From positions 6,242,501 to 6,306,500 of the forward strand of contig JANJXV010000030.1 in the NCBI GenBank assembly GCA_024803745.1: a stretch of 64,000 bases of DNA, written 5' to 3'. Source of the DNA: Megascapheus bottae (taxonomy: Eukaryota > Chordata > Mammalia > Rodentia > Geomyidae). The notes under the pieces are model-generated. The model saw nothing but the letters and a program-made list of their open reading frames with translations. It searched no databases and was not told the DNA's origin. How positions within the stretch are numbered: position 1 is the stretch's first letter; every line of letters starts with the position of its first letter. Both the position numbers and the translations under genes were made by a program. Shown here in pieces: positions 47,501 through 60,300 of this stretch.

Positions 47501-50500
47501 TCTTTGATTTCTTAGTATTGCCTTTGGTGATCTTATAAAGAGGATTTTTAACTTACACACACAAAAAAGTCTTGCTTCAAAGAATATAGTTTTCTGGATG
47601 TGATGGTAGTTGCCTTCAGTGCCTACACTTAGGAGGCATGAGGATGGACAGTTCCAGGCCAGCCTCAGCTGAGTAGTGAGATCTGAAAACAAACAAAAAG
47701 AATGCAGTTACGTCTGTCTTATAATCATTTAAATTGCCTACAATCCTATTGCCCCTTGATGTATATTACATATTTTGTAATTTTAATATTTTTGTAATCG
47801 ATTTCTTAACCCAAAAGAGAACCTTATTCTTCTTAAACAACATCATATTATGAATAGTTACTTATTTTATATCATCTTAGGACATTTCAGGGTATGGTAA
47901 CATTTTTCATTTCCTTTTTTCATTGCTGGAAATGAAACCTAGGGCCTTGCCTATATCAGATAAACATTCTGTCACTGAGCTATACCCTTAGTCTCAGTAA
48001 ACTTAACTTTAACCCTTGATAAAGAGGTCTGTAATACAGATTGCTAGTGACCATTCACTAGTCACTGCCAGCTTGCACAAAGCACTTTGCTACATATTTG
48101 TTCCTTAGGGATTTCCAGAGCCCTGTTACACTTTATATTTCATTTTGTTCTTGAGTTTGAAAACTAATTTTTAGGGATTTATATATTTCATTGTTTTCTG
48201 TTTTAGTCAAGTGAGTAGATCCTAAAAGATAGTGGGTTATATAGTTTTTCTTGTAAGAAATTTTTATTCTCTTAAATGTGGAATGCTTATGTATTTATTT
48301 GATACTGTGTTAAAAGTTACTGGCCCTGGCCCGGGAGTTTGGCCTAGTGGTAGAGTGCTTACCTAGCATACATGAAGACCCGAGTTTGATTCCTTGGTAC
48401 CACATTCATAGAAAAGAAAAATTACTGGCCCCTAAGATCATTGTTTTCAACTTACTGGTAAAAATGCATCCGTATTCCTATTAGACTACCTTTAAATGAG
48501 TTCTACAGGTAAAATTACTCCTATTTGAGGAAGGCTGATGAGTTTTAATATTTTTATTCTAGGGGAAAGTCAAGTTTGTGTCTGAGAATTACACAGCTAA
48601 TTACACTAGGCCATCTTCTGGTTATGACTGCCATGTGGCTAAACATGCTAACAAAGTTTCTGACAAGACAAGCCATTTTCGTGCCTTTGAACTGAGTCAG
48701 GTATATTGTCTGTGAATAAACAATACCTAAGATGTATTTCTGCATTGAATTTATCAGATTTCAAGCTTGGGTGGGGTTGAGATAAACTTAATGTGTATGC
48801 AGTTTCCATACTGCTAATAATGCTCATTTTTCTTTTTCAGTGTTACCTCTATGAACTTTCAGGCAACACTATTATTAATCGACCCAGACAAGTCTGTCCT
48901 TTTTTAATTGTAGCTTTTCAATACAAGGAACCTAAAACCATGGCAGCACCAGCTTATAAAAGCATGTAAGTAATGAATATACATGCTTTGTTTTGCTTGG
49001 TATATTTCTCGTGCTTTTAAAAAATTCTTCTTTTTTCTTTTGTAGATTTGAACTCAGTATAGATGGTGAGAAATTATTTCATTCTTTTTAACATTTTTTC
49101 TGAGTAAATATTCTTTCATAAATAATGAGTTTCCTTTTTACCCTTATTTTTTAAAGCTCCCATCTCTCCATGGAAAGGAAAATTAATTGTTCAAGGTTGT
49201 GTGCTTTGTGATATAACTCTTCGGTCCACTTATAACACAATAATTCCATCTCAGTTGTAAGTACATATTTTGTGTCGTTCCTCACACTTAGTTTTTTGTT
49301 TTCACCAGTTCTGTGAATTGAACCCACATGCTAAGCAAGTGTTCTACCATTGAGCTGTATCTTTAGCCCCTCATTGTTTTTTAAGCTGTCATTTCAGGGT
49401 CTTGACGGGATTGCCTTGAGATAAAGCAGTTGCATGTACTTAGTTTCATATTAGGGTATGCTTGTTTGGACGTGTAAAAGGCTAATAATACAGGGGCCGG
49501 GGGTTCGGCCTAGTGGTAGAGTGCTTGCCTACCATGCACAAAGACCCGGGTTCAGTTCCTCACTACCACATACATAGAAAAGCCAGAAGTGGTGTTATGG
49601 CTCATGTTGTAGAGCCTTGAGGAAAGCACAAAGGCAGTGCCCAGTTCCTGTTTTTTCAAGCCCCAGGACCGGCCAATAAATAAAGTAATTAAAAAAATGA
49701 AGAAAAGGAATGATTCTTATTACTATAGAATATAGCTGCTAAATAAATTAAAAAATGGAATTATCAAGCCAGGTGCCAGTGGCTCACATCTGTAATCCTA
49801 GCTGTTTCAGAGGCTGAGATCTGAGGATCATAGTTCAAAGCCATCCTGGGCTCGAAATTCCATGAGACTTTTTTTTTTTTTTTTTTTTTGGCCAGTCTTG
49901 GGCTTGAGCTCAGGGCCTGAGCACTGTCCTTAGACTTTCTCAAGGCTAGAGTTATACCTCTTGAGCCTCAGCACCACTTCCAGTTTTTTTTCTATGTACA
50001 TGGTACGGAGGAATTGAGCCCGGGTCTTTGTGCATACAAGGCAGGCACTTTACGGCTACGCCAAACTCCCACCACCCACCCCAGCCCAGCCCCCCAGCTA
50101 ACCACCAGAAAACCGGAAGTGGTGCTGTGACTCAAGTGATAGAGCACTAGCCTTGATCTGAAGAGCTCAGGTACAGCATCCAGGCCAGAGTTAAAGCCTA
50201 CTAACTAACCTACCCATATTTATTGTACTGCTTGGTGATAATTGTTTTGATTTTTTTTTTTTTTTAGACCACGGGAACTAGATTTTAAATATATAATGAA
50301 AGTGTCTTCTTTGAAAGAAATACTACCAGAAGCAGCCTTTAGAAAACAGAATTACTTGGAGCAGAAAGGTCTGTTGGAATATGGTAGCACATTGCATGTC
50401 CTTAGCTTAGTTTCAGTTGTTTTCCTGTCTGTCTTCAAACACAGATATAGTAACTTTCATATGATTCTTAAAAGGGTCTTTTCAGAAAGTTTTAGAATTG

Positions 50501-51874
50501 TCGTGTTCTTTAGTTCTTTCGAGGCCAAATAGGAACTGTAAAAATAGTTTGATAACAAAGGCCAGATTTAATATAGAGTGCTACATTGAGCAAACAATAT
50601 TAAAAGTAGTTGGAAGTCAAGACCAAAGGAACAAAAGGTACATGGTATCCTTAATATGTGAATATTAGATACAAATAGTACAAGAGCGATGACCCAGTAT
50701 TTGGGTACCCAATGTTACATACATGGTATTGGAGGTATAAATATAACTACATAGACATAAAAATCTATGATGGGCTATATACTCTATAGAAATAATGTTT
50801 TATTACATAGATTAATGTGTATCTATGACATACAGATCCTCAGCTTAATTTTAATTATGTTCAAAAAATCTATGTGCCAGTGATTGTATATAGATTCCCT
50901 TCTTGAATACTTGTTTGTTAAACATGACATTTGAAATATGATGTCAAAATCAATAAGTAGCTGGAGCCAGGAGTGTGGGCTAGTGGTAGAGTGCTTGCCT
51001 AGCATGCACAAAGCCCTGGATTTGATTCCTCAGTACCGCATACACAGAAAAAGTGGGAAGTGGTGCTGTGGCTCAAGTGGTAGAACTCTAGCCTTGAGAA
51101 AGTTTGAGGACAGTACCCTGGCCCTGAGTTCAAGCCCCGGGACTGCCAACAAAACAAAACACAAAAGGAGCTGGAAACATACCCTAAAGGAAGAGCAAGA
51201 TTTTAATGGTTTTTATTTATATACTTTTAAGTTTAAATGGAAGAAAATGAGAGGAAAATTTTGGTCGTTTAGTTCTAGGAATATTAACATTTATTTTATT
51301 TACTTGATATTTGTTTTGTTAAAACCATAGGAGTCTCAGTGCAAGTGACATTGTTATTAAGAAATTATTTCAGTAACTTTCTATTATGTTTTATAATTTA
51401 AGCATTGTGAAGTTTTATAATTAGGAATATTGTGAAAATTTTTGAGCAATGTATAAAATGATTGAATTATAGGTAATATTAGAAATAAGATGTTTTTCTG
51501 ATTTCTCTACAGTGTGTTGTCAAGATTTGTGCTTTGATTTGTACGAGGTGGAACTGTCAAATAAACAAGGAGAAAACTTAGATAAGCTAACAGACTATAT
51601 TAAAAATAAGCAGTTGGTAAGAACCATTCATTTTAAGTCTGTCTTTCTTTTCTCTTTTTTTTTTTTGTCAGTTCCAGGCCTTGAACTCAGGGCCTAAGTG
51701 CTGCCCTTGGGCTTTCTCAAGGCTGTACTCTACCACTTGAGCCACAGCACCATTTCTGGCTTTTTTTTATGTATGTGATCCTGAGGAATCGAACCCGGGT
51801 CTTCATGAATGCTAAGCAAGCACTCTACCACTAGACCAAACTCCTGGCCCCTAATTATATTCCCCCCCCCCCTT

Positions 51875-51905
<31 letters not shown>

Positions 51906-54598
51906 TGGTCATGGGACTTGAACTCTGGCCTGGGTGCTGTCCCTGAGCTCTTCAGCTCAAGGCTGGCACCCTACCCTTGAGCCACAGCCCCACTTTTTAA
52001 TTGGAGATAAAGAGTCTCTTGGCTTTGTATTGCTTGGACTGGCTTTCAACCCCGATCCTCAGATCTTAGCCTCCTGAGTAACTAGGATTACAGGCGTAAG
52101 CCACCATGCCCGGCTTTATTCTTTTTCTTAAACTGAGAAATTGATGTCTAAGTTTGCTGGCTGAATTAGATCTGAGATTGGTAAAATGATTTTTGTTAAA
52201 TTTTTTTTGTTTTTTATTTTTGGTTTTTGGATTTTGGTTATGGGGCTTGAACTCTGGGCCTGGCTGTCCCTGAGTTCTTCAGCTCAAGGCTAGCATTCTA
52301 CCACTTGAGCCACAGCACCACTTCTATTTTATGATTTTGGGGTTTGTTTTTTGTTTGCTCGTTTGTTTTTTGTTTTTGCCAGTCTTGGGGCTTAAACTTA
52401 GGGCCTGAGCACTGTCCTTGGGCTTTTTCAAGGCTAGAGCTCTACACAGCACCACTTCTGGCTTTTTCTATGAATGCGGTACCGACGAATTGAACCTGGG
52501 TCTTCATACTACCACCACCATGCCAGACTCCCAGCTCCTACTTCTGATTTTCTGGTGGTTAACTGGAGATAAGAGTCTCAGACTTTCGCACCCCAGCAGC
52601 CTTTGAACTGTGATCCTCAAAGCTCAGCCTCCTTAGTAGCTAGGATTATAGGCCTGAGCCACCGGTACCCAGTGATTTTTATTAATATTTGTGGACTTGC
52701 CCTGCAGGTATAAAACTTTCTAGATCAAACCCTAGTACTGAGCATAATAGATATTTTACAATGCATGGAAAAGAAAACCATTTTAATGGGCTTATTTTCT
52801 CATTCTAGGAGGTAATCAGGTTCAAATGCTATGTGTTCTTCGTTTTGCCCTCTATGAAAGTTTTATGTAGGCCCTGTGTTTTCATTTTCACATGGGTGGG
52901 AATTGGTGAAATGAGGTATGTCAGTCACTTCAGGCCAGTTTGTGTCATCTGCACTTTGTTCAACTAGTACCTGGATGGCCATGATGAGCAGTGACTCTTG
53001 AAAGCCCTCTTAGCAAGGTGGGAGCTCGGTTCCCCCAGTCAGTAGTAATGCTTCTAACAGAGCGAAGAGGTACTTGAGAATCTTCTTTCATATGTTGGTT
53101 TGTTTTTTAATGTTTAAGGCAATTGTCAAGTGCTTAGAAGATAGAGAGGTTTTCATTTTACTTACATCATCAGCCTTAATACCAGCACCAGGTAAGGACT
53201 ATTTGTTGGGGGTTTAAAAAAATATTTGTTGTTTAATTTTGTTTTAAAAGATCAGCACCCTCAAGTTTTATTCTCATTCTCGTTCTGTGTAGACTTTGAA
53301 GAGGAACAACAGATGGGTCTATACGGGTTACATTTATTTCACTCACCTCTATCAACAGGTGAGTATACAGTGGTATCTCATTCTCAATGTATTTCCTAGT
53401 CTTACGGTCTAATCTGACTTACCATTAACTGCTTTTTTCCCTTTTCAGTAGCTCACTTTGCTTCACCTACCTGCTTTCTTGGCAGGTGTACCTTATCCTC
53501 TTGAGTGTTACACTCTCCAATATCTATTCATATTTTTCTACTTTGCTGTCTCTGAAGTGCCTTGCATTAAGCATATCTGAAGTTGAGTTATCTGTTAACT
53601 GAACAGGAGTATGTAGGAGATAATTTTACCATCATCTGACTGGTAGCTTAGTGAGACTATGGTAAATATAATCTTAAAAGTCTTAATATGACTTACTGTT
53701 CCCTGTGTGAATTGTTGGGCTTCAAGCTTGGCTCATGCATTCTCAGGATATTACTGACTCATGGAGAATCAAAACCTGTCTTTTAGGTGCCTAACAGGTT
53801 GTAATTTCAGTATCACTTTTTATTCCAATAGCTTAAGTACTTTTTGTATAGCCTAATTCCTCCTTTTTTGAGATGAATGTTGAGTATGTAGCTTGAGTAT
53901 ATAGCTTAGCCTCAGTTTTATAGTCTGGCCTACTGAATATTGAGGTTCTTCTTACATCTTTTTTTGGCCAGTCCTAGGATTTGAACTCAGGGTTTGAGCA
54001 CTGACCTTGGGTTTTCTCAAGGCTGGAGCTCTAACACTTGAGCCACAACACCACTTCCCGCTTTTTCTGTGTGTGTGGTACTGAGAAATTGAACCCAGGG
54101 CTTTATGCATGTTTGGCAAGCACTTTACCACTAGGCCACACTCCCAGCCCTTATGTAAGTTTTTAAAGTGGGTTTTACTTAAATTATACTGTCACTCAAG
54201 AGAGCTGTATTTTCTTGGTAATTGTGACAAAGTATTATCAATTATAATACCAGAATGATTGGATGCTAGGTATAATTGATTTAGTAGTCTTTTTTTTTTT
54301 TTTTTTTTTTTTTTGGCCATGGGCGGGGTGGGAGGGTGGTTGGTTCTGGGGCTTGAGCCTCAGGGTCTGGGCTCTGTCCCTAAATTCTTCAGCTCAAGGC
54401 GAGGAGTGCTCTACCACTTTGTGTCACCCCACCACTTCGTTTTCTGGTTTTTAGTTGAAGATAAGTCTCACAGACTTTTGTGCCCAGGTTGGCTTTGAAT
54501 ACTGATTCTCAGATATTATACTCCTGAGTAGCTAGGATTATAGTTATGGCATGAGCCACCATCTATTTAGTATGCTTTAACCAACCTCACCCTCTTCC

Positions 54599-54643
<45 letters not shown>

Positions 54644-54680
54644 CTCTCTCTCTCTCTCTCTCTCTCCTGTGCTTTAGGTA

Positions 54681-54717
<37 letters not shown>

Positions 54718-57290
54718 TCTCCTGTGCTTTAGCTAAGCACTTTGCCAGTAAATTATATCCTCAGCCTCTTTCCTACAATTTAATTGTAAATTACCAAACA
54801 CACACACACACACACACGCACGCACGCACGCACACGCACGCGCGCGTCCCCTCCTGTGCTTTAGGTAAGCACTTTACCAGTAAATTATATCCTCAGCCTC
54901 TTTCCTACAATTTAATTGTAAATTACCAATCATGCAAAGAGCTATTACTATCCAGGACTAGCACAAAAATTCTATTTAAATAAACATTGTAATGCTGTTT
55001 TTTTCATGTGTTTCTCAGTAACAGTTTGTACTTGGTCTACTAATTCTAACCTACCAGTTGTTTCTCAAACAATGCCTTTTCAGTTTCTTTATGTGTATCA
55101 CTTCAAGAATATGGAGCTATTTGCTTATTAAATAAACTTACAAGTATTCTTAGTTTCCCCTTCAGTTTTCATTTGAAACATTGTAGCAGATTTAATCATT
55201 CCATAATTTTGAAATTCAAAGCATTTTTTCCCTCTTACATTAGAAACCAAAATGAGAACAAGTTTCAATCTTTGTTTTAGGGGTGAAGGATTGGAAAGTC
55301 GAAGATGACATGTCTTTGAAAGTTATACCTATAATACCTGCTCTTAATTGTGCCCTGATAGAAGCAAAGAAATCACTTCCTGAAGAAAGAACACATCCAC
55401 AGACATTAGTACAGTGCAATTTGCAAGCACTTTCCAGAACAGACAATAGCCTTTCATTGACTGCTGTACCTCAGGATGGCATGAAGGAGACTGTATCAGT
55501 TGGAAAACTGCCTATTGATTTTGACTTGATTCCCCCTCCTGAAAAGTGCTCTGTAGAGTCTTTCATTCAGTTGAAGTCGTACATTTCAGATTCCAGTGGT
55601 TATTCTTTGGATGTATCTACTGCTTGGGATTTGTTAGAAGAGCGACCACAGACTCCTTCTGTTTCAGATGGAATTTGTGATGCTGGATTTTCTTTAGTTA
55701 TGACTCCAGATCCTGAATTTCTTGACCCAGAAGCAGAAGTAAAAAGAGAAACTGAAACAGAAAATTCTGAAAATATGTTGAATGCAGACAACAGCAGAGC
55801 TATGGTGTCAGTGCATCCACCAGCATCAATTCTGAGAGAGCAACCCAAGAGAAAGGCCAGTATACCCCTCGTGGAGCAAAGTAAAAGGATGAACCTATGC
55901 CATCCCTTTCCCAGGAGAACTGTATCTGAACCAGATCCTGGGTCTCACTCTCCAGAAACTCTTACATTAGTTAAAGGACAGTGTCCTCAGAAAAGAAGAA
56001 GAGGTGAGCATTTGGATTACTACAATAGTAACTATAGGCTTGAAGCCTATACTTTGGACTATAGCTTGGCAGAAGGCTCTAAGTTGGTTGGGACTTAAAG
56101 ATCATTAGAAACGGTGCACAAACTGGCCATGTGACACAAATTTATTCATTTGGAAACAAATTTTAAAAAAATTACTTCAAAATCTAATAACTGCCACAAA
56201 TTCATACATTTGGAAACATAAAAAGACATTTGTAATGTAATCTGGTAATTTCTGTTCCAGTGAAGGAAAAAAGTCTAGTGGTGACACATTAAGTTTATTA
56301 GTGACCACCAGTGGGTTCTGACATGTAGTCGGAGAAACATGGCATTGAATAATACATAAACAAAATACTGTCCTTGAATATCATCTTTTTAAATCTTTCT
56401 TTAGAACCTGCGAGAGATCTTTCCTGTTTGTACAAAAGTTAGATCTTTGTTGTCAGATTAGACAACTTTGAATTTATTTTAAGCTTATTCTTCACTGTTC
56501 TTCTACTGCTTACAACCTATGATAATTTAGTAAGGACTAAAATAAATACACAAGGAAATATGCATTAAATTCATTATAACTACTTCTTTAGCTCTCATGA
56601 AAACTAAAATGGCTCTAATTTTTTTCCTACATTTTTTTAATATCATAGTTTCTTACCATTATTTTGTTTTCATGCTTAGTGTTCTCAGTGAGACACTGTT
56701 TGGCATATGTTTGTTTATGCCAGTCTTGGAGCTCGAATTCAGGCCTCAACACTGTCTCTGAACTTCTTTTGCTCAAAGCTAGCACAGTGCCTGTATATGT
56801 GGTACAAAGGAATCAAACTCAGGGCTTCTTGCATACTAGGCAAGCACTGTACCACTGAAGCCACTTTCCCAGCCCAAAACCAATATCCTTTTTTTTTTTT
56901 TGTATAATGTTACTTTAAAACTATTTGCCTGGCTGGGAGTTTGGCCTAGTGGTAGAGTGCTTGCCTAGCATTCACGAAGACCCGGGTTTGATTCCTCGGT
57001 AACCACATATATAGAAAAAAGCCAGAAATGGTGCTGAGACTCAAGTGGTAGAGCTCTAGCCTTGGGAAAGTCCAAGGACAGTGCTCAGGCCCTGAGCTCA
57101 AGCCCAAAACTGGCAAAAAAAAAAAAAAAAAAAAAATATTTGCCAAAATTCAGATGTAGTATTATTTTATGAATTTGGATATGAAATTTTTAGTGAGCAA
57201 TTAAAATTACAAAAACTTAATGGGAAATTTTGCCAAAGGTAGCGTGTTTTTAACTGTTTTAAGCAAGTGATGGATGTATGTAATGTATGT

Positions 57291-57336
<46 letters not shown>

Positions 57337-60300
57337 GTATGTGCTGGTCCTGAGGCTAAAACTTAAGGCCTGGATGCTATTGAACTCTTTTGCACAAGGA
57401 TAACACTTTACCACTTGAGCCACAGCTCCACTTCCAGCTCTTTTGGTGGTTAATTGGAGGTAAGAATCTCACAGATTTTCCTGTCCAGACTGACTTGGAA
57501 TCATATTCCTCAGACTGACTGAGGGTAACTGGATCTCCTGAGTAGCTAGAAGTGCAGGTATGAACCACAGGTAACTGGATGGCCAGTAGTAATTTTTCAT
57601 TTCCACTTTCCCCTTTAGCTATTTTCTTAGTTGTATGTGAGAAGAAAAACAGATAATTTTGTAGGGATGATACTTTATTTTTGCAACATAGTAAGCTATG
57701 AGAAGTAAACCTAACTGCAAACTTTTTCAGTCTTCACCTGTCTTAAATGTTTCTCAGGTTCCACTAAAATTTAGGTATATAGCAATAGTAACATAGCTTG
57801 TGTGACTCTTTAGTAATATACTGTCTTCTCTATGAAATGTGATTATTGATTTAACCATATCACCTTATGTGGTGTTGTGTTGCTTTTTCAAACATAATGA
57901 TAAGTTATATATTGTTTTATGAACTTAATACTGTGATAAATTTTCTTCACCTAATAAAGGCTATAGACAATAAATAGTAGCAGATTCCTATCTTTATGTG
58001 AGAATATAAACCCCTGCCTTATTTTTTAAAAAGCTCTTTTAGAAATAACAGGCTTTTCAGTTTTCCCCGAACAAAAGAAATACAGGAAAAAGATAAACAT
58101 ATGGGCCTTTCTCCCTTAAAAAAAAATGTCTCTCTTACATAAGGTGCAGAAGTGCTGACTGCACAGTTTGTACAGAAAACCAAGTTGGATGAGAACGACC
58201 AAGAAGCTTCTATTTGTAAAAATATCCCAGTGGTAATGAATGTTAAAAGGACAAAGAAGCAAGAGAAACTTCCAGTTAAACCTAAGCTATATATGAAGAA
58301 ATCTCTACAAAAACAGAGGGTAAATATAGTAAAAGGCAAAAGGATTTCCACAATCAGAAGGCAACCACAACCTGGTAAGAAACACTTCCTGAAAAAATAC
58401 TACATGCAGATCTAGTGGGTGTTAGAAGATAAATGTTGAAATACATAGGAGTAATTTGAAATTTATCATTCAATATTCGTTCTGTTTTTCTTTGGCCAGT
58501 CCTGGCCCTTGAGCTCAGGGTCTGAGCACTGCCATTGGGCTTTCTCAAGGCTAGAGCTCTACTGCTTGAGCCAGAGCACTACTTCTGGCTTTTTTCTATG
58601 TATGTGGTACCGAGAAATTGAACCCAGGTCTTTATGCATGCTAGGCAAGCACTCTACCACTAGGCCAAACTCCTGGCCCCTAGAATATGCATTTTTGAAT
58701 GGTGTTTTTTTTAGGTTTAAGTTCATTAAGAGTTAATTGAGTCAGTAAATCATAGACCTCGGGATTGAAAGGGATCTTAGTCTGATAGAAAAATTTTAAT
58801 ATGCAATCTCCAGGTTTTTCTTGAGTAAGTCATTAATTTTCACTAAGACATGGAAATTGACAGAAAGCTAATTGTATAGAAAACTGATATTCATGTGTTT
58901 TTGTTGTTGTTCTTTTTTATTCTGAAGCCAAAAGAGAAACCACTTTACAGCTTCCATCAGAAATTTCATCCAGTGGTCGAAAAGATGGAATTAGCATAAA
59001 CTCAGCGCAACCAGATTGTACTTCCATCACTCCAAAAGATCTTCCTCAAAACTCATCTATCATCTGTGACTCCCAGGCCCTAAATATGTTAGCTGACCTA
59101 GCTTTAAGCTCTGCTGCCTCTTCTAGACAGTTATGTGATCCTAGAAACCTCTCCTCCACTGAATTGCTACAGAATGATGTTTTACTCTCTAAAGAAAATG
59201 TATTGTGTTGTACCTCTGACCATGAATATCATAGGGGAGTTAAAAGTCAAAAGGATATACTACTATCTAAGCCATCCTCAGATAGGAAGGACAATTCTGA
59301 GTCCAACATAACTGTTAACCAAGAAGAGAATGTGATTGCTGGTAGTCAGGCCCCTGCGAAAGCCCAGTCAGCACTCCCTGAAGAAGCTCTACCACTTTCA
59401 GCTACAAGCCAAAACCTAAATGCTTTTGTTGCTGTGGAACATTCATATGCCCTGCTCCTTCCAGAGCATTCGAAGAAACAGTTACACCAGAGAGGTTTAC
59501 CAGGCCCTGCTTTTGCCAAGAATGGGACAAAAGGCCCTGAGGCTGGAACTCCAGTAGGAAAAGTCATACCATTTAGGCATCTACAGAACACTTCCCCTCT
59601 ACAGAGGTTTTCTGAGGACTCATTGATTAAGCGCAAAAGTCGATTTGCAACTTCTAACCTGAAAGATTTCTGTTCTCATACTGTGCTTAACTGTGATGGC
59701 TCCTTGAAGATCACTTTCATATGTGAAACAGAATATAAATTTAGCTTAGATAGTAAATATACCAACAACCCACTGGAAAAAACTATTTTAAGAGCATTAC
59801 ATGGGTAAGTAGGAGTGAAAATAACTATGACTTTTAAGATCAATGTTGTAAGATGGGAAACCTGGGCTAAACTTTGGAGAAGGAGAAAAGCTTGTGAATT
59901 TGGTAGTAATACTGAAATGTGATATTGAAAGTGTACTGAAAGTATTACTGGAAGTAATAGGAAGTTTGCCACTGTCAGTGATGAGGTGGAGAACTTTTTG
60001 TGTTATAAATGGCTTTCCATTTTGTGGTACTCATTAACCAGTACTGGTGGCCTGGATGAGATCTAAGAAACATTTAAAAATTACCCCTAGCCAGGTGCCA
60101 TGGCTCACACTTGTAATCCTAGCTAATCAAGAGGCTGAAGATAAAGGTTCAAAGCCAGCCCTGCACAAAAGGACCTGAGACTCTTAACGCCAATGTTAAT
60201 CTAGAAAACGGGAAGTGGGAATTGACTCAAGGGTATGGCAGTAACCTTGAGCTGAAAAGCTCAAGGACAGTGCCCAGGCCAAGTTCAAACCCCATGACCC

